From Jackrogersella multiformis (lineage: Eukaryota > Ascomycota > Sordariomycetes > Xylariales > Hypoxylaceae), in contig CADCXD010000018.1 in assembly GCA_902806575.1 (NCBI GenBank), forward strand, positions 2,356,001 to 2,420,000: a stretch of 64,000 nt of DNA. Direction: 5' to 3'. Position 1 is the stretch's first letter. Every line of letters begins with the position of its first letter. The notes under the pieces are model-generated. The model saw only the letters and a list, made by a program, of their open reading frames with translations. It searched no databases and was not told the DNA's origin. Below, piece after piece: positions 22,622-33,500 of this stretch. The translations under genes were made by a program, and so were the position numbers.

Positions 22622-23518
22622 TCAACCCTTCCGGATGAATATATCGGTAAGAACCTCGTATAAGCTCTGGATTGTCACCTCGACCCGTCCGTCATTATCT
22701 CGGGTACGGCCGTGAACCTCAACTATATGTCCAAGCAGGATGAAGGGAACCTTAGCGGTAGAGGGGGTCTGGTTGTCAGTATGGTACCGGAAGACATCGC
22801 CTTGGAAATCTCCGGTTTCCAATCCCTGGGGTGTCTTGTTAACCTTGGCGTTGTCACCGTTGGCGACACGCTTTCTCACGTATACCCACATTCCTACATC
22901 TATCGGCGATAAGACTGCAGCAGGTGTGGTTTCGAATTGCGCGACTATAAGCTCGTTGTAACCTAGGTGTAGCGGGCGTACAGATCTACTCGGCAAGGCT
23001 GTGATGTGTCCCACGATGGTATCATTGTGTCGAGTGCGAGCTACAATAAGTAGGTCGGATTGTCTGTGATGATACTTAACGAGTATGGGATGTAGTGCTG
23101 CCTTGTATGAATCCCGACTCGTGATACACATGTGATTATGTGTTCCACTCTCGATATCTCTGTGGTTTGATATATGATCGTAGATCTTGATCAAAACGTA
23201 ATGTAGTCTTCGGCTCGTATGTCTGACCTCTCCGATACAGGTACAGCTTCCATCGCTTGTATCTGTGCACCGCTTTAGTTGATCTTCCGACTCTGGCACC
23301 ATCTGGTCGGAAGTCAGGAAGAATAGTCCGTCAAGTGGTTCATTCACGACGCCGCCCGCGGTGGCAGTAGCACAGCATACGGTCGTTCCTGATGATGTCT
23401 TCTCATGGAGGTGTATGCGCCGTGGACGCGTCCAGTGCACATTGCTACCATCAGCTGTGTCGTATACTTTGATAGTACCACTGGGTGGAGAGATTGTCGA
23501 CGATTCGGGTTCAGCCAT
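22622..23518 (-). CDS. Orphan protein, unknown function
   Basis: Single exon, 298 residues. I do not recognise a domain. The composition is globular, with many short beta-type strands (VLIKIYDHI, LLIVARTRH, ELIVAQFETT, GMWVYVRKRVA, FILLGHIVEVHG). There is no signal peptide and no transmembrane segment. Scattered cysteines (48, 49, 84, 92, 94, 128) show no zinc-site spacing. The N-terminus starts MAEPESSTISPPSG and the C-terminus ends FIRKG. An uninterrupted 897-bp frame in an AT-rich setting supports a real gene. A TATATATA stretch on the minus strand near 23620, about 100 nt upstream, could be its TATA element. It lies beside the APH-like gene, and together they look lineage-specific. Confidence 0.6.
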   Translation of the reverse strand: MAEPESSTISPPSGTIKVYDTADGSNVHWTRPRRIHLHEKTSSGTTVCCATATAGGVVNEPLDGLFFLTSDQMVPESEDQLKRCTDTSDGSCTCIGEVRHTSRRLHYVLIKIYDHISNHRDIESGTHNHMCITSRDSYKAALHPILVKYHHRQSDLLIVARTRHNDTIVGHITALPSRSVRPLHLGYNELIVAQFETTPAAVLSPIDVGMWVYVRKRVANGDNAKVNKTPQGLETGDFQGDVFRYHTDNQTPSTAKVPFILLGHIVEVHGRTRDNDGRVEVTIQSLYEVLTDIFIRKG

Positions 23519-24243
23519 TGTTGCTATCTATCGGGTTTCGACAACGAATGAAGTCGTAAGTTGAGTTGATGTTTTGGGAGAGTTTTTGGAAAGCCTTTGG
23601 GTAGGGAATGGATATTGGTATATATATCTAAGTCAAGATGTTTGCTTTTAGTCACTGCACATGTAAAGTCTTTCATTGGAATCTTATCTCACTTGATATT
23701 CTATTCAGGAGCCGTCTGTTTGTCTTTAATGTGGAGTGTATGTAGCGACTTGGGATAACATACACTGTATGAACTCAACAGTCATGTAACTAAAAACCCT
23801 CACCTTGAGACGAAACCTGGAGTGTCTAGTCACCTCATGGTACCTATATAATCAGTCTTACCAGTCTTATCACCCAAGGTTACTACACCCTATCAAATGC
23901 ATAAGAGATCAACTTAGAGAACTATCACTGTTAGAAAACTTACACGCCTTTATTAACGGCTTAGGAATAGGATAAATACCCTAATGAATGAACTTGAAAG
24001 ACAGAATCCTGACGAAATTTCATAATGCACACGGTTAGTTTCTAGGGTCATTCATCCTTTTATATTAACACATATGAAAGGTGTATATCAGGTGTATTGA
24101 TGGGATGATCTGTCATCAAACATCTAGATCTTCATCTTTTATCGTCTAACATCAACAGCAGAAAAATCTAGTCCTATAAACGAGCTGGTCCATCAGCGCA
24201 ATTTCCATCTATTATGACTCTATCACAATTAGCTCCACAAGCC
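23519..24243. other. Spacer upstream of the orphan gene
   Basis: AT-rich. It carries a TATATATA tract near 23620, which could serve the orphan gene. No other feature is seen. Confidence 0.5.
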
Positions 24244-25154
24244 CTACAACCTCCCCTCAGTCTGTTCAATCTCAAGTTCCGTACTCGTCAGCCCGTACCC
24301 GCCGGCAGCCGCGACGTTCTCCTTTTGGTACAAGAAGCAGTCTTCGGTATCCACGTACTGGGGGTCGAACTCGAAGATGCGCACCTCGGCGTTCTTCCAA
24401 GGGTCTAGGCAATGGTAACAGTTAGCAATGACTTGTATAATAAATAAAAATATGGGGGAGTTCAACATGGCTCAGAAATAAAAATCCTCGAAAGAATTCG
24501 ATTATGACACAATAAAAAATAAAAGAAAGAAAGAAAGGACTTCACCTACACGTACTCGGGCCCGTAGCCGGATGCGCCGTGATCCTCCTCAAGATATCGC
24601 CATGGGAGACGAGCACGATACTACCCTCGGGCCTGGCCCTCAAGAACCTCCGCACCCACGCGGCCCTAGCATCCAGGGCGTCGTCGCTCGGCGCGTAAAA
24701 TCCCTCCTTGCCGTTCCAGTCCGGCGTCAGGGGCGCGAGGTCGAACACAGCGAACTCGGGATCCTGTTCCAGGGCCTCCCTCGCGGAGCCCGTGTCGCAC
24801 GGCAGGTCGTTGCACTCCTGGGCCTGGGGCAGCGCGACGACGCCGCGCGGGCCGCCGAGCCGCGCGATCGCCGGCGCCCACCCCAGATACGTCGTCTGCA
24901 GCGTGCGCCGCAGCGGCGACGACACCACCACCTCGGCTTCCTGCTGCAGCGCCGGCACGAGCCGCGCCAGGGACGCCGCCTGCTTCTTCCCGAGCGGCGT
25001 GAGCGGCGCGTCGAGGACTTGGCGCCGGCGGTCAGCCTCGGGGTCTTGAAGCGTGCTCCGGGTCCGGGTAGGGCAACTCACTGCTGTAGTCCAGGTCGAC
25101 GTTGTGCTCGGCCTGAGCGTGGCGGGTGAGGATCAGGCGAGAATTAGGCGCCAT
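24244..25154 (-). CDS. Histidine phosphatase (phosphoglycerate mutase-like)
   Basis: Three exons: 25082-25154, 24550-25017 and 24244-24404 (233 residues). The introns are 64 bp (GTGAGT donor, GCTGAC branch) and 145 bp (GCTAACC branch). The first join gives ILTRHAQAEHNVDLDYS-ILDAPLTPLGKKQA, with the phosphohistidine loop L-T-R-H at the N-terminus. SSPLRRTLQTTYL supplies the second arginine, and VSHGDILRRIT carries the second catalytic histidine. The last exon adds WKNAEVRIFEF and the tail. This arrangement matches fungal cytosolic phosphatases of the His-phosphatase clan with broad or unknown phosphate-ester substrates. The standalone frame 24542-25081 begins wrongly inside intron 1, so exon joining is essential. 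The middle exon is very GC-rich compared with its introns. Confidence 0.88.
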
Positions 25155-25969
25155 GATGAGGCAAAGAGATGAATTGTGTATTCTATTTTACGGTTTATTG
25201 TCTTATGATAATGGTGGTCGCTGCTCGAGTTTGTATACGCTCGAAAAAGGGGTAGTTGTGCTAAATTCTAAGGGAAAAGAATGAGGAAATAATAATGGGT
25301 GACGTGATACCGTGTACGGGACTAAATATCGCAGCGGAACTCTTCCGGGCCCTTTTCCCCGCTGCATTGACGATCACGATGCCGGACATAACACTGACAG
25401 CGGCGAAAGCCCGCTATACGTAGACAAAATAGTTCCGTCTCCTATTTGGAGATATTGAAAAATGCAGCGCAATGCTAGGAACTCCCTTAGATATAATAAT
25501 CTCCTAAATTAATTACCTTAGGTAAGTAATTGTTGACGAGCTCTTTCATACCGGGGATATTACATGGTTCTGCACTTTTTACGGTTATATTAATTCATAC
25601 TTTAATGGACGATGATTGAGTTTAAGGCGGATGTATTCCAATGTGGTGACTATCATCTATTATGAATTCGAAAGCGCTGTAGTATTGGTTTTCGTAAACA
25701 ATATCAACCGTACCCGCTCCCATGGAACCAGAAGCGTACCTAGGTAGATTAACCAAACCGACCAGATGAAAAGCCACGAGTCTCCTGAAACGCCGTTACG
25801 CCTGGGTATGTCCCATGGGGTTCTTTTCTCATCCTTGATATCTCGCATTCGTTGAAAGATAAAAAAATAAAAAATAAAAGCCAACTCTCGAATCTGAAGA
25901 GGATTCACGCTTAGAGGATATCCAAATACTTTCTCCACGCTCTTCACTACCATCAACCTCTTGGTCCTA
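25155..25969. other. Spacer between histidine phosphatase and spt3
   Basis: This spacer contains the histidine-phosphatase promoter and the spt3 3' flank. A short frame at 25660-25956 has no recognisable product. One TACCTAGGTA copy is near 25738. Confidence 0.5.
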
Positions 25970-26935
25970 TTAGAATAGCTTCAAGTTGGTTCTCTGTTGC
26001 AGATTTGTGCCGTTCAACATAGCTCTAGACTTCTTCGGCCGGGCCTGGAGTCTCCTAAAGGCCTCCTGGACATGGCGCGACTCGACGGGAGTTTTGCCTT
26101 CGTTGGGAGGATCAAACAGCCCCTGAGCAAGCTTTCGCTTCTTGTTTCCCGGATTCTCGCCTCCGCTTCGTTCCTTCCACAGGTCTTCCTGCTCCTTGAT
26201 CTTGAGCGCCTCCTCTGTTAGCGTCTGGACCATCTCGAAGGTCAAGAAACCGAGGATATCGACGATATCGTCGGAGGGTTTGCTATCCGTCACGATACCG
26301 AAGCCAGCCCATTCTCGGAATCGTTTGCCTTTCCGGTACGTGAATGAGGCCTGTCGGTATTCGGACCACGTGACGTATTCCTCCTTCGTCATGACCTTGG
26401 TGCGCTCGTCGGCCTTGCGCAGTCGCTGGAGCGTGATGTAGTTCATCTCCTCCTCCTCCTCGTCTTCCTCCTCGTCGCGTTCGGGAACCTCCTGGCTATA
26501 GTACGAGGATGGCTCCCAGGGGAGTTTAACTTTGGCCTTCTTATTCTTCTTGGCGGCCTCTTCTACTGCGGGGCCACCTGGCATAACGCCACCAGCAGGG
26601 TCGTCACCACCGACACCAAGGTCGGCGTCTCCGCCTTTTTCGTCGGAGTCCTTGGCGCTCTTGCGAACGTCTTTCCACGACAAGAAAGTCCTTAGACGAG
26701 ATACCTTCGGCGCATCGTCGCGGATTTGAAATATCAGATCATTAATAGTGATCGACCGGGAGCCGCGACGCGCGGCGAGTTCGGTACAGCTTCGCAGCAT
26801 CTCAATGACTTGTTGCCGCACGATCTCTTCTATCATGGCGGTGGTGTCAACAGATGGCTCGCCAGTCTCGCCAGAGACGTACATCATCTGCTGGATCTCC
26901 TGCCTATACTTGTGTTGTTTGTTGATGTCCGCCAT
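25970..26935 (-). CDS. spt3: SAGA complex subunit Spt3
   Basis: Single exon, 321 residues. The N-terminus YRQEIQQMMYVSGETGEP and the VRQQVIEMLRSCTELAARRG helix are signature Spt3 histone-fold sequence (about 8-95), followed by IFQIRDDAPKVSRLRTFLSW. A lysine-rich linker leads to PWEPSSYYS and an acidic DEEEDEEEEE run. The second conserved block (about 165-260) includes MTKEEYVTWSEYRQASFTYRKG and KRFREWAGF with FLTFEMVQTLTEEAL. Spt3 is the histone-fold pair subunit of SAGA that contacts TBP and helps deliver it to TATA promoters. The length matches fungal orthologues. A start-proximal intron in the 5' leader is possible but not needed. Confidence 0.95.
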   Translation of the reverse strand: MADINKQHKYRQEIQQMMYVSGETGEPSVDTTAMIEEIVRQQVIEMLRSCTELAARRGSRSITINDLIFQIRDDAPKVSRLRTFLSWKDVRKSAKDSDEKGGDADLGVGGDDPAGGVMPGGPAVEEAAKKNKKAKVKLPWEPSSYYSQEVPERDEEEDEEEEEMNYITLQRLRKADERTKVMTKEEYVTWSEYRQASFTYRKGKRFREWAGFGIVTDSKPSDDIVDILGFLTFEMVQTLTEEALKIKEQEDLWKERSGGENPGNKKRKLAQGLFDPPNEGKTPVESRHVQEAFRRLQARPKKSRAMLNGTNLQQRTNLKLF

Positions 26936-27608
26936 CTTGATTGATGATCGGCGCTGGTATATGAAGTGAGTTTTTCTAGCGATGAGTTCGATATGCGAGT
27001 TGATCCTAGGGAATAGAAATGAACGATGTCAATTAAATTTGTAAATTTGTAATATAGAAAATAATTTAGAGTTTTAGGAGATTTGAAAGTTGTTGATATG
27101 GAAAATAAATAGAATGAAAGATGATTGATGATGAATTATTCGGACATGGAATTAAAAGATGAAAGTTGAAGTTGAAGTTGAAGTTCGTACCTGCGCGCAA
27201 TTAGGTACCGTAGCAAAGACAGTCTAAAGCAAAATATCGGTTAATAAGGTACACCGTGTAGATAGTGGCCCCCGCCAAAGGTCTAGTACCTACAACCACG
27301 AACTTGGAACAATGGAGGGTATACATATGTAAAATAGAGTAAATTGAAAGAACTTTAACTATACCTAGATAATAGTCGTTACATATTAGACCTTTTCAAT
27401 ATTTTAACTCTTAGTGAAATGAGGTATAGTTATTTATGCATTGTAGCAACAAATTGCTCAAGGTGTTCTGAGTTAGTGAGACGACGGATGCACACAATAT
27501 CATATCATTTCCGAGGACACACACATACATATTCCACCCCCTAACTCTTACGTGCTTTGACGAAAAGGAGTAATGAGAGGTAGCAGCGCGTCTATCGATT
27601 CATCTTCA
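26936..27608. other. Spacer between spt3 and ppm1
   Basis: AT-rich, with GAAGTT triplets near 27163-27187. It holds the spt3 promoter and the ppm1 3' flank. No gene is seen. Confidence 0.5.
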
Positions 27609-28725
27609 TCATAATTCAGTTTCCCATCCTCGAAATCCATCCCCTCTCCAGCCCCGAGATACAATATAATGGTCCGCTAGGAGATTCCACTCCTCAACCT
27701 CATCCAACCCCTCTAGACTATCCACCCTTTCCTTTTCTTCCTCCGCAATCCATCTTCGCCATATGTCTCCTATAGTCGAGCTCTTCACGAGATCAAAGCC
27801 GGCTTCCTTTAGTCGGGATTGCTGCTTGGCGGAGCTATGATAAGCGTCCAGCGTCGGCATACGTATCCGCCGCGCAGCTAGATTAGACACCATCTGCTTG
27901 CCGAAAGAATCATCCGGATTAATTGGCTCGTAGATGATAATGGCTAGGTTGGGTATCTTCTCGGTGAAGTGCTTGATTACTCCTTGAGCCTCCGAAGTCT
28001 CTAAATAGCATAAGCAGCATTCCGAGACTAAGATTGTTGGAAGGTCTGTTCGGATGCCAGCCAGAGAGGTTAAATCGTCTTTGAGAAGGTGTCTTAAATC
28101 TAGTCCATGACACCAATATTGGCAACCATTCTGCAAACCTGAACTACTCCAGCCGTTGTCATGAGTCTGTGGATTAGATATGATGGATCTAAGCTGAGGC
28201 ATAGCATTTACGAGCTGCATCTTCTTGGTAGAAATTGCCGGGAAATCGATCTCATGGTAGATGAGACCAGCTTGGTCGGGTTGAGAAAATAACTTAAAAC
28301 ACCTCGTGTCTGTGCCAGCACCAAGTGAGATGATTTGCCTCTCTTGAGTTGCAGTGTCCGACAAGAACGACGATATCAATCTATCCAGCGCAGTAGTGCG
28401 GGTATATGTGCCTACCTCTAGCCTTAGCACTCGCTAGGGCGGAAAGGCCCTCAAACTTCTTACCTCGGTTTATAATGGGTAGCCTCCTGACGGCGCCGCC
28501 GACGGAATTCTGAACGAAATATTGCGCAAAAGGGTCTTGCAAGTAACCGAGAACAACGGCGCTCATGCGCGACACAGCGGCGTCCGTGTCCGTGCCTTGA
28601 ATAGTGACATCATGGCTGAGGGCTGCAGAATGCGATGGACCTCCCCCTCTTCCGCGGCCGCGACCTCTTGAACCCCCTCTTGAGCCTCGAAGAGAGAGGA
28701 GGTTTGGGATTGACGGAGCAGACAT
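27609..28725 (-). CDS. ppm1: Leucine carboxyl methyltransferase 1 (PP2A methyltransferase)
   Basis: Exons are 28464-28725 and 27609-28411, with a 52-bp intron that has a TGCTAAGG branch region (354 residues). After an RGRGRGRGGG low-complexity N-terminus, YLQDPFAQYFV leads into INRG-TYTRTTALDRLI, created by the splice. IISLGAGTDTRCFKL is the S-adenosylmethionine-binding motif, and HEIDFPAISTKK and LVSECCLCYLE are further family blocks. LCMT1/Ppm1 methylates the C-terminal leucine of the PP2A catalytic subunit, promoting assembly with B-type regulatory subunits. Length and order of motifs are as expected. The glycine/arginine-rich head is a common fungal extension and could be methylated itself, which is speculative. 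Confidence 0.93.
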
Positions 28726-29588
28726 GTAGCTTAGCCTGATCGATGTATGCGTACCTATAAAATATGATAGGTACCAAGATAGACTGGGTTTCGTGAGGCT
28801 CCTGGTGTGATGTGATGTGATGTGATGTGTGTAATGTATGTTAGACTAGAGGGGCGCTGAAGAGAACGTCGGTAGGCGAGCTATTGTTGATTTTGATTGG
28901 CTTTGGTACTATGTAACAGTCTGGATCGAAAGGTGTAGCAGATAAAATAGATTCTGGTCGAATCAATGGAGGCGGAAGCGACGGGAAACGCTTAGCACCC
29001 AGCAGCTACTAGTGTACCTACCTAGGGTAGGTATCGAGGTATTAGTTTAGGACTTTGGAAGGATTGACCATTGAGGCAGTGCATCCAGTACCTTACGATC
29101 GGGGTCTCGGCTGCCTAGATTGTATGCGACTAGCTGGACTAGGTACTCGCAAATACGTAAATGGATTCACTGTGCTGCCGACCTTCCGAAGATGATGACT
29201 GTTAGGTTCCAGGCTAGGATTCTTAGGTTTAGCTAGCAATTACTAACCCAAACTCTTTTTTGTACAGTATGAACTATATTTATACGCACTGTACTCCCGT
29301 CATCCCGTTTGAGAGCCTCTGCCCTGGCGCCTGGGTTCCAATGAATTCTTGTCGCCTGAGCTGACATTTGTCAAGGAGCTTTCAGCTTTTGTTCTCCGTC
29401 TCATACATCTTCATCACCCCCCTCTTCTTACATTTTGATATTCTGACATTCTGGTAACTGTTATTATTACTTCATCTCAATCATTTTATTTTTTGTATCA
29501 ATTCTACATTCCCACATTTCCTTGTCTCCCGCCAATTTGGTTTATCGAGAAGCATTCCTAGCGAGGCTTATCATCCAAAACATCCAAA
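28726..29588. other. Divergent promoter spacer with TGTGA repeat
   Basis: This spacer lies between the 5' ends of ppm1 (-) and the membrane-protein gene (+). It contains a (TGTGA)n run at about 28806-28829 and a palindromic motif near 29019-29034. A CT-rich leader (29370-29530) precedes the membrane-protein ATG. Confidence 0.55.
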
Positions 29589-30739
29589 ATGTATCGCGAC
29601 ATTGCCCACGCGGTTTATAGGCGGGCCGAGGATTCCATAAACTATGAAATGCCCGGCTGGGGTTGGGGACTCATCTTCCTGGATGTTCTGCTCTTCTTGC
29701 CTTTGACTGTGATGGTATAACACCTATCTATATCCATAGTTGTATCTGGGAATACCTACCTAGTTAGTTACCTGGGGTAAACTTGACTAACACGGCGCTT
29801 CAGGTCAACTATTCCCTCCAGCATGTCTTTCCCACGCTCGCCATTGTCGAGGACCCGTCCCCTCCGGCTTACGAACCTGTCTCACTAAATGAAGACACCC
29901 AATCCTTCTCCGAAGACAACACCCCCTTTGCCGATGAAGCTGCCCATGGTGGCTCTCAAGCTCGTCTCATTACTTCTTCCCTCCGCTCTACATACCGTAC
30001 CATTAAGGCTGTCAGCGGCTGGCGCTCTCTATTCCGAGGTCTCGCTTGCTACGTCGCTCTAAGCTTCGCCTCTTTCTTCGTCTATAGCATTTTCGTTAGC
30101 GCCTGGGTGCCTGCTCTTATCGCCGCTCCTCTCTCTGCCCTCGCCCTCGTGCAACTATACACGACATGGACGCACATAGTTATCTCTGCGCCGAGCTCTA
30201 AGACATTCTGGCAGCGTCTTCCTACCTTTAAGAAGGCCTTCCATGCCACCGCCCTCCCGGTTGTCATGTACTTCTTCTCCCTCGAGCTTGCTACCTTCGT
30301 CCCGAAGATGCTTGCGTATGCCATGTCCATGAACTTGCCGAATCCTAAGCAGCCTGGTACTATTCCCCAGGGTGACAAGAACGACATCTGGAAGGGTGTC
30401 ATTGTGCTTCTCGTTTCCCTCACCCTGCACATCCTCCTCGTCATCCCTACTCAGGTTATCCTTACCCGAGTTCAGGCGTCTCTTCTGCCTGAAGATGACG
30501 ACACCATCATCCCCTTCGACCGTTCATTCCAAGGCAAGGTAGAGCCGGCTATCGTTGGCGGCAAGGGTTTTGTCACTGTCAAGGACGCGTGGCAGTCCTT
30601 CTCTCCCGCTTCATGGGCCCGACTTGCTAAGCTATATGTCAAGATTTTCGCGGCTAGTCTGGCTCTTGGCTTCCTCTGGGTGGCCGTCCTTTTGCCTGAG
30701 ATGTTCCTCATCATAAGCCACAGCAAGAAGGTTGAGTAA
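29589..30739 (+). CDS. Multi-pass membrane protein, fungal family of unknown function
   Basis: Exons are 29589-29714 and 29804-30739, with an 89-bp intron (353 residues). Hydrophobic segments are visible at about 27-42 (LIFLDVLLFLPLTVM), 120-165 (two spans around YVALSFASFFVYSIF and ALIAAPLSALALV), 190-215 (ALPVVMYFFSLEL), 240-262 (VIVLLVSLTLHILLVIP) and near the C-terminus (LALGFLWVAVLLPEMFLII). A soluble acidic loop containing PSPPAYEPVSL, a PPxY motif, follows the first span. Homologues in Sordariomycetes are often labelled 'ubiquitin carrier protein', a name I recall without evidence of activity; no ubiquitin-conjugating fold is present. A PPxY motif could recruit a Nedd4/Rsp5-type ligase, which is inference. 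Confidence 0.82.
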
Positions 30740-31240
30740 AATCTTCAGTTAGCTGAATCATAAATTGCAATCCTCTTGCTCTACTCCGGTATAACCTACT
30801 GAGTTCCTCTGGAGGGTGCCTACTTGCCAAACATGAATGGTTCGGGAGGACACCCGCGGGTAATAGGGATCGGGCTTGGCGTTTTTAATGGAAGCAGGAC
30901 AATGAATTGAAGAATACATCATCTACTATGAATAGGTGATTTGGCTGTAAGGGTATGAGAGGGATTGGTTACATATTTGGGTTCAGTCGAACCGTCCAGT
31001 CAGCAGATTAGCATCTTTTCAACTGCAGCATCACAAAAAGGCACTAGGTTTTTCTTATGACAATGTGTTGTCAGAAATCATAAAAGATTGGGTTAACAAC
31101 TTGGACCATTGTTGCAGTCTACTTGCTTATCACATGTACAATTATTAAAAATCGAATGGACTATAAACATTTCCAGCCTCTAAGGCATAGCCATATAATT
31201 CTATTTCCCGTCATATTCGTTAGACTATCGGACCAAGTCA
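30740..31240. other. Convergent 3' spacer
   Basis: This spacer lies between the 3' ends of the membrane-protein gene (+) and the Zn2Cys6 gene (-). Nothing recognisable is seen. Confidence 0.5.
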
Positions 31241-32680
31241 TCACCCCACCTCATTTTGCCTCACCATCTCCGCCTCAACCGTCGCTCCATCCCATCCCTC
31301 TAGCATCAACGCCCTCTCCCGCTTCCCCTCAGCCTCGCCAATCCACCTCTCGATCCTCTCGAAGCCGTAGCTCAACTCCAAGATGAGCAAGCTAAAGTCG
31401 TCGACGTCCTCGGGCCTCCCCTCGTAGAACAAGCTCTCCGTGCGCTCCGTAGGCAGGAACAGCGTGCCCTTCTCGCGACACGCCCTCGACCACGCGTACG
31501 GCGTCGCCGCGTCCCACAGCCCCCCGCGCATCGTGATGCTCACGCGTCCGGGGCATGCCGACCAGCCCTGCTTCATGTACAGGTAGATGCCCTGGACGTA
31601 GTTGGCGATGGACCACGAGCGCCGCACGCTCTCCACCAGGATCCACGCCCGCCACACCACGTCCTCGGAAAACCCACCGGTACCACCACCATTGCCATCG
31701 CTAGTATCATTGCCACTACCACCTCCGCACCCGTCACCACACACGGACCCGTAGCCGGGGCTGCACCCGGCGAGGAAGCGCGCCGGCCGCGAGAGCTGGT
31801 CCCTCGCGGCGTCGAACAGCTGGCGCGCCCACAGCCGCAGCGTGGGGATCAGGGCCTCGGCCTGGGCGCGCGCGCGCACGTCCCCGTCGAACAGCCGGAT
31901 CGTCTGGTACGCCAGCAGCGCCTGCACGCGGCCCAGGTGGTCGAAGACGTCGAGGTCCTTGCCCAGCGACGCGCCCAGCGCCTGGTCCTCCAGCAGCTGC
32001 GCCGCGCGGTCGTCCAGCACGCGGAAGGCCGTGGCGCGCGCGTCGGCGGAGCCGGGGCTGGAGCGCGCCGCGTGGTACATAGCGATGGCCGAGTACGCGT
32101 CCTGCACGTGCCGCGGCATCTTCTCGCTGTACAGCCGCCGGTGGTGCAGCGGGCTGCTGCCTTGGGTCACCCATTGCTTCAGCCAGCCCTGGATGCTCTC
32201 GACGACGCGCCCGAGCACGTCCTCGTGCACGGCTACGGATTGGCTCGGGGAGACGGTGTAATTTGCTATCCACGATTCGGGGGCCAGGAACCAGGGCTCT
32301 GGGGGAGAGGAGGAGGTGGCGTCGTTGCTGCATGGCAGCTGCGGGGTGTCTGCTGGTAGCGGTCGGCACCCTATACCGCCCCCGAGCATTTCTGCTGGCG
32401 TTAGCCCCAGCGGACTGAAGTCCAGATCACCTGTCCCCGCGTCGTTGATCCCATTGTGAGTCACAGGAGATGCGTAAGACGCGTTCGCTGATTCTCCAGC
32501 ACGCGAAAAGGAGGATGACGATGCTGCGGCCGCCGGTTCCGCAGGCATCATTCGCCGGGCAGGGAGGTACACGCACGGGATGCCTTTGTCTGCACACCGT
32601 CGACATGCCGGCACGCCCTTGGTGCATTGCCGCTTGGACCTGGTGCAGCCGGTACATGCCCTCCGCCAGGTAGAAACCAT
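31241..32680 (-). CDS. Zn2Cys6 fungal transcription factor
   Basis: Single exon, 479 residues. The N-terminal zinc cluster has C9, C12, C19, C26, C29 and C36 (C-x2-C-x6-C-x6-C-x2-C-x6-C) with a basic TRSKRQ stretch, the classic Gal4-type DNA-binding domain. A serine/alanine-rich linker follows, then a helical middle region (about 160-330) with aromatic and arginine-rich helices and a glycine/asparagine-rich insert (about 315-340). The C-terminus (about 345-440) contains VVWRAWILVESVRRSW, typical of regulators lacking a full fungal-trans domain. Such factors often control secondary metabolism or catabolism. It is divergent from the SDR at 33501, sharing an 820-bp promoter region, so co-regulation is plausible but not shown. 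Codon third positions are highly GC-rich. Confidence 0.88.
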   Translation of the reverse strand: MVSTWRRACTGCTRSKRQCTKGVPACRRCADKGIPCVYLPARRMMPAEPAAAASSSSFSRAGESANASYASPVTHNGINDAGTGDLDFSPLGLTPAEMLGGGIGCRPLPADTPQLPCSNDATSSSPPEPWFLAPESWIANYTVSPSQSVAVHEDVLGRVVESIQGWLKQWVTQGSSPLHHRRLYSEKMPRHVQDAYSAIAMYHAARSSPGSADARATAFRVLDDRAAQLLEDQALGASLGKDLDVFDHLGRVQALLAYQTIRLFDGDVRARAQAEALIPTLRLWARQLFDAARDQLSRPARFLAGCSPGYGSVCGDGCGGGSGNDTSDGNGGGTGGFSEDVVWRAWILVESVRRSWSIANYVQGIYLYMKQGWSACPGRVSITMRGGLWDAATPYAWSRACREKGTLFLPTERTESLFYEGRPEDVDDFSLLILELSYGFERIERWIGEAEGKRERALMLEGWDGATVEAEMVRQNEVG

Positions 32681-33124
32681 TACTTGACTGGGGGAATGCC
32701 GGTCTAGATAACGCGTTCAAATTGGAGAAGACGGAACTCCGCAAGCGTGATAGGTTCTTCTCTGCGTGCTACTCTGCTCGACGCAACACACCTTGAAATT
32801 CTCCGCGGGGTGTGGAAATGAGGTCTGGGTAGGTAGGAGTTAGAATTGGAGACGGCCCTGAGTATATCAGATATCTACCTGTAGGTAGGTAAAACCGGTC
32901 ACATCTCAATAACGACGGGGGATCGTCATTTGTCAGCCCGTAACACGGACAAATGTGGAGACAGCTTGCGCCATATGCGGAAAGAATCACGGCCGAGAGC
33001 CAATGGGAGTTGCGGAAAGTAAGACTCGGGAGCTTATTGAGGCGGACAATAACGGGAAAGTGTGGGGGGAGTTTTAAGCATATCGGTACTCGTATTCTCG
33101 ATACTAACATCGAACCTTAGTCAA

Positions 33125-33222
33125 TACCTACCTAGGTACCTTAGGCATATCCCACCTAGGTAGGTATGCAGCCAAGTATTAGATCCAGACTGCCTCAACT
33201 GCCTCAACTACCTAGGTACCTA
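33125..33222. repeat. Cluster of three TACCTAGGTA-type palindromes
   Basis: Copies occur at about 33126-33144, 33155-33168 and 33208-33222, within 100 bp in the shared promoter region. Two are extended to TACCTACCTAGGTA or CCTAGGTAGGTA. Confidence 0.8.
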
Positions 33223-33367
33223 CGTTCCATCGAAGTGATTTCTAATATGCCTAACATCAGACGCCATGCCATGATGCTGATCTTATATAAGCCTAACCAT
33301 GTCAGATACCACTCGGGTTTGTCAAGAACCGTGGAATTAATGAAAGGATATAGGACTTAAAGTTTCA

Positions 33368-33375
33368 TATATAAG
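33368..33375 (+). promoter_or_regulatory. Candidate TATA box of the SDR gene
   Basis: TATATAAG lies 126 nt before the next base of the ATG at 33501, followed by a CA-rich leader. A similar TATATAAG occurs near 33284. Confidence 0.4.
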
Positions 33376-33500
33376 TCATGTATCGACCTCTATTCTTTAG
33401 ACACATCAAATAGACACACACAAAGAACAACTCTGAATCTCCAGCTCCAACATCAATTCTACCACCAACACTAAACCGCCAGACACGCACATCCATCACA

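Larger units (their letters stand above)
32681..33500. other. Divergent promoter spacer (Zn2Cys6 / SDR)
   Basis: This spacer is shared by the two 5' ends. It carries several TACCTAGGTA palindromes at 33125-33222 and, near the SDR, a TATA-like element and a CA-rich leader. I looked for inverted CGG triplets as a self-binding site but cannot define one confidently. Confidence 0.5.

Noticed and set aside
24542..25081. Histidine phosphatase starting at an internal codon, or a 37-bp intron
   Set aside because: A 64-bp intron with a GCTGAC branch site restores the RHA loop and the usual DYSILDAPLT sequence, so the gene is intact and the 37-bp version is unnecessary.
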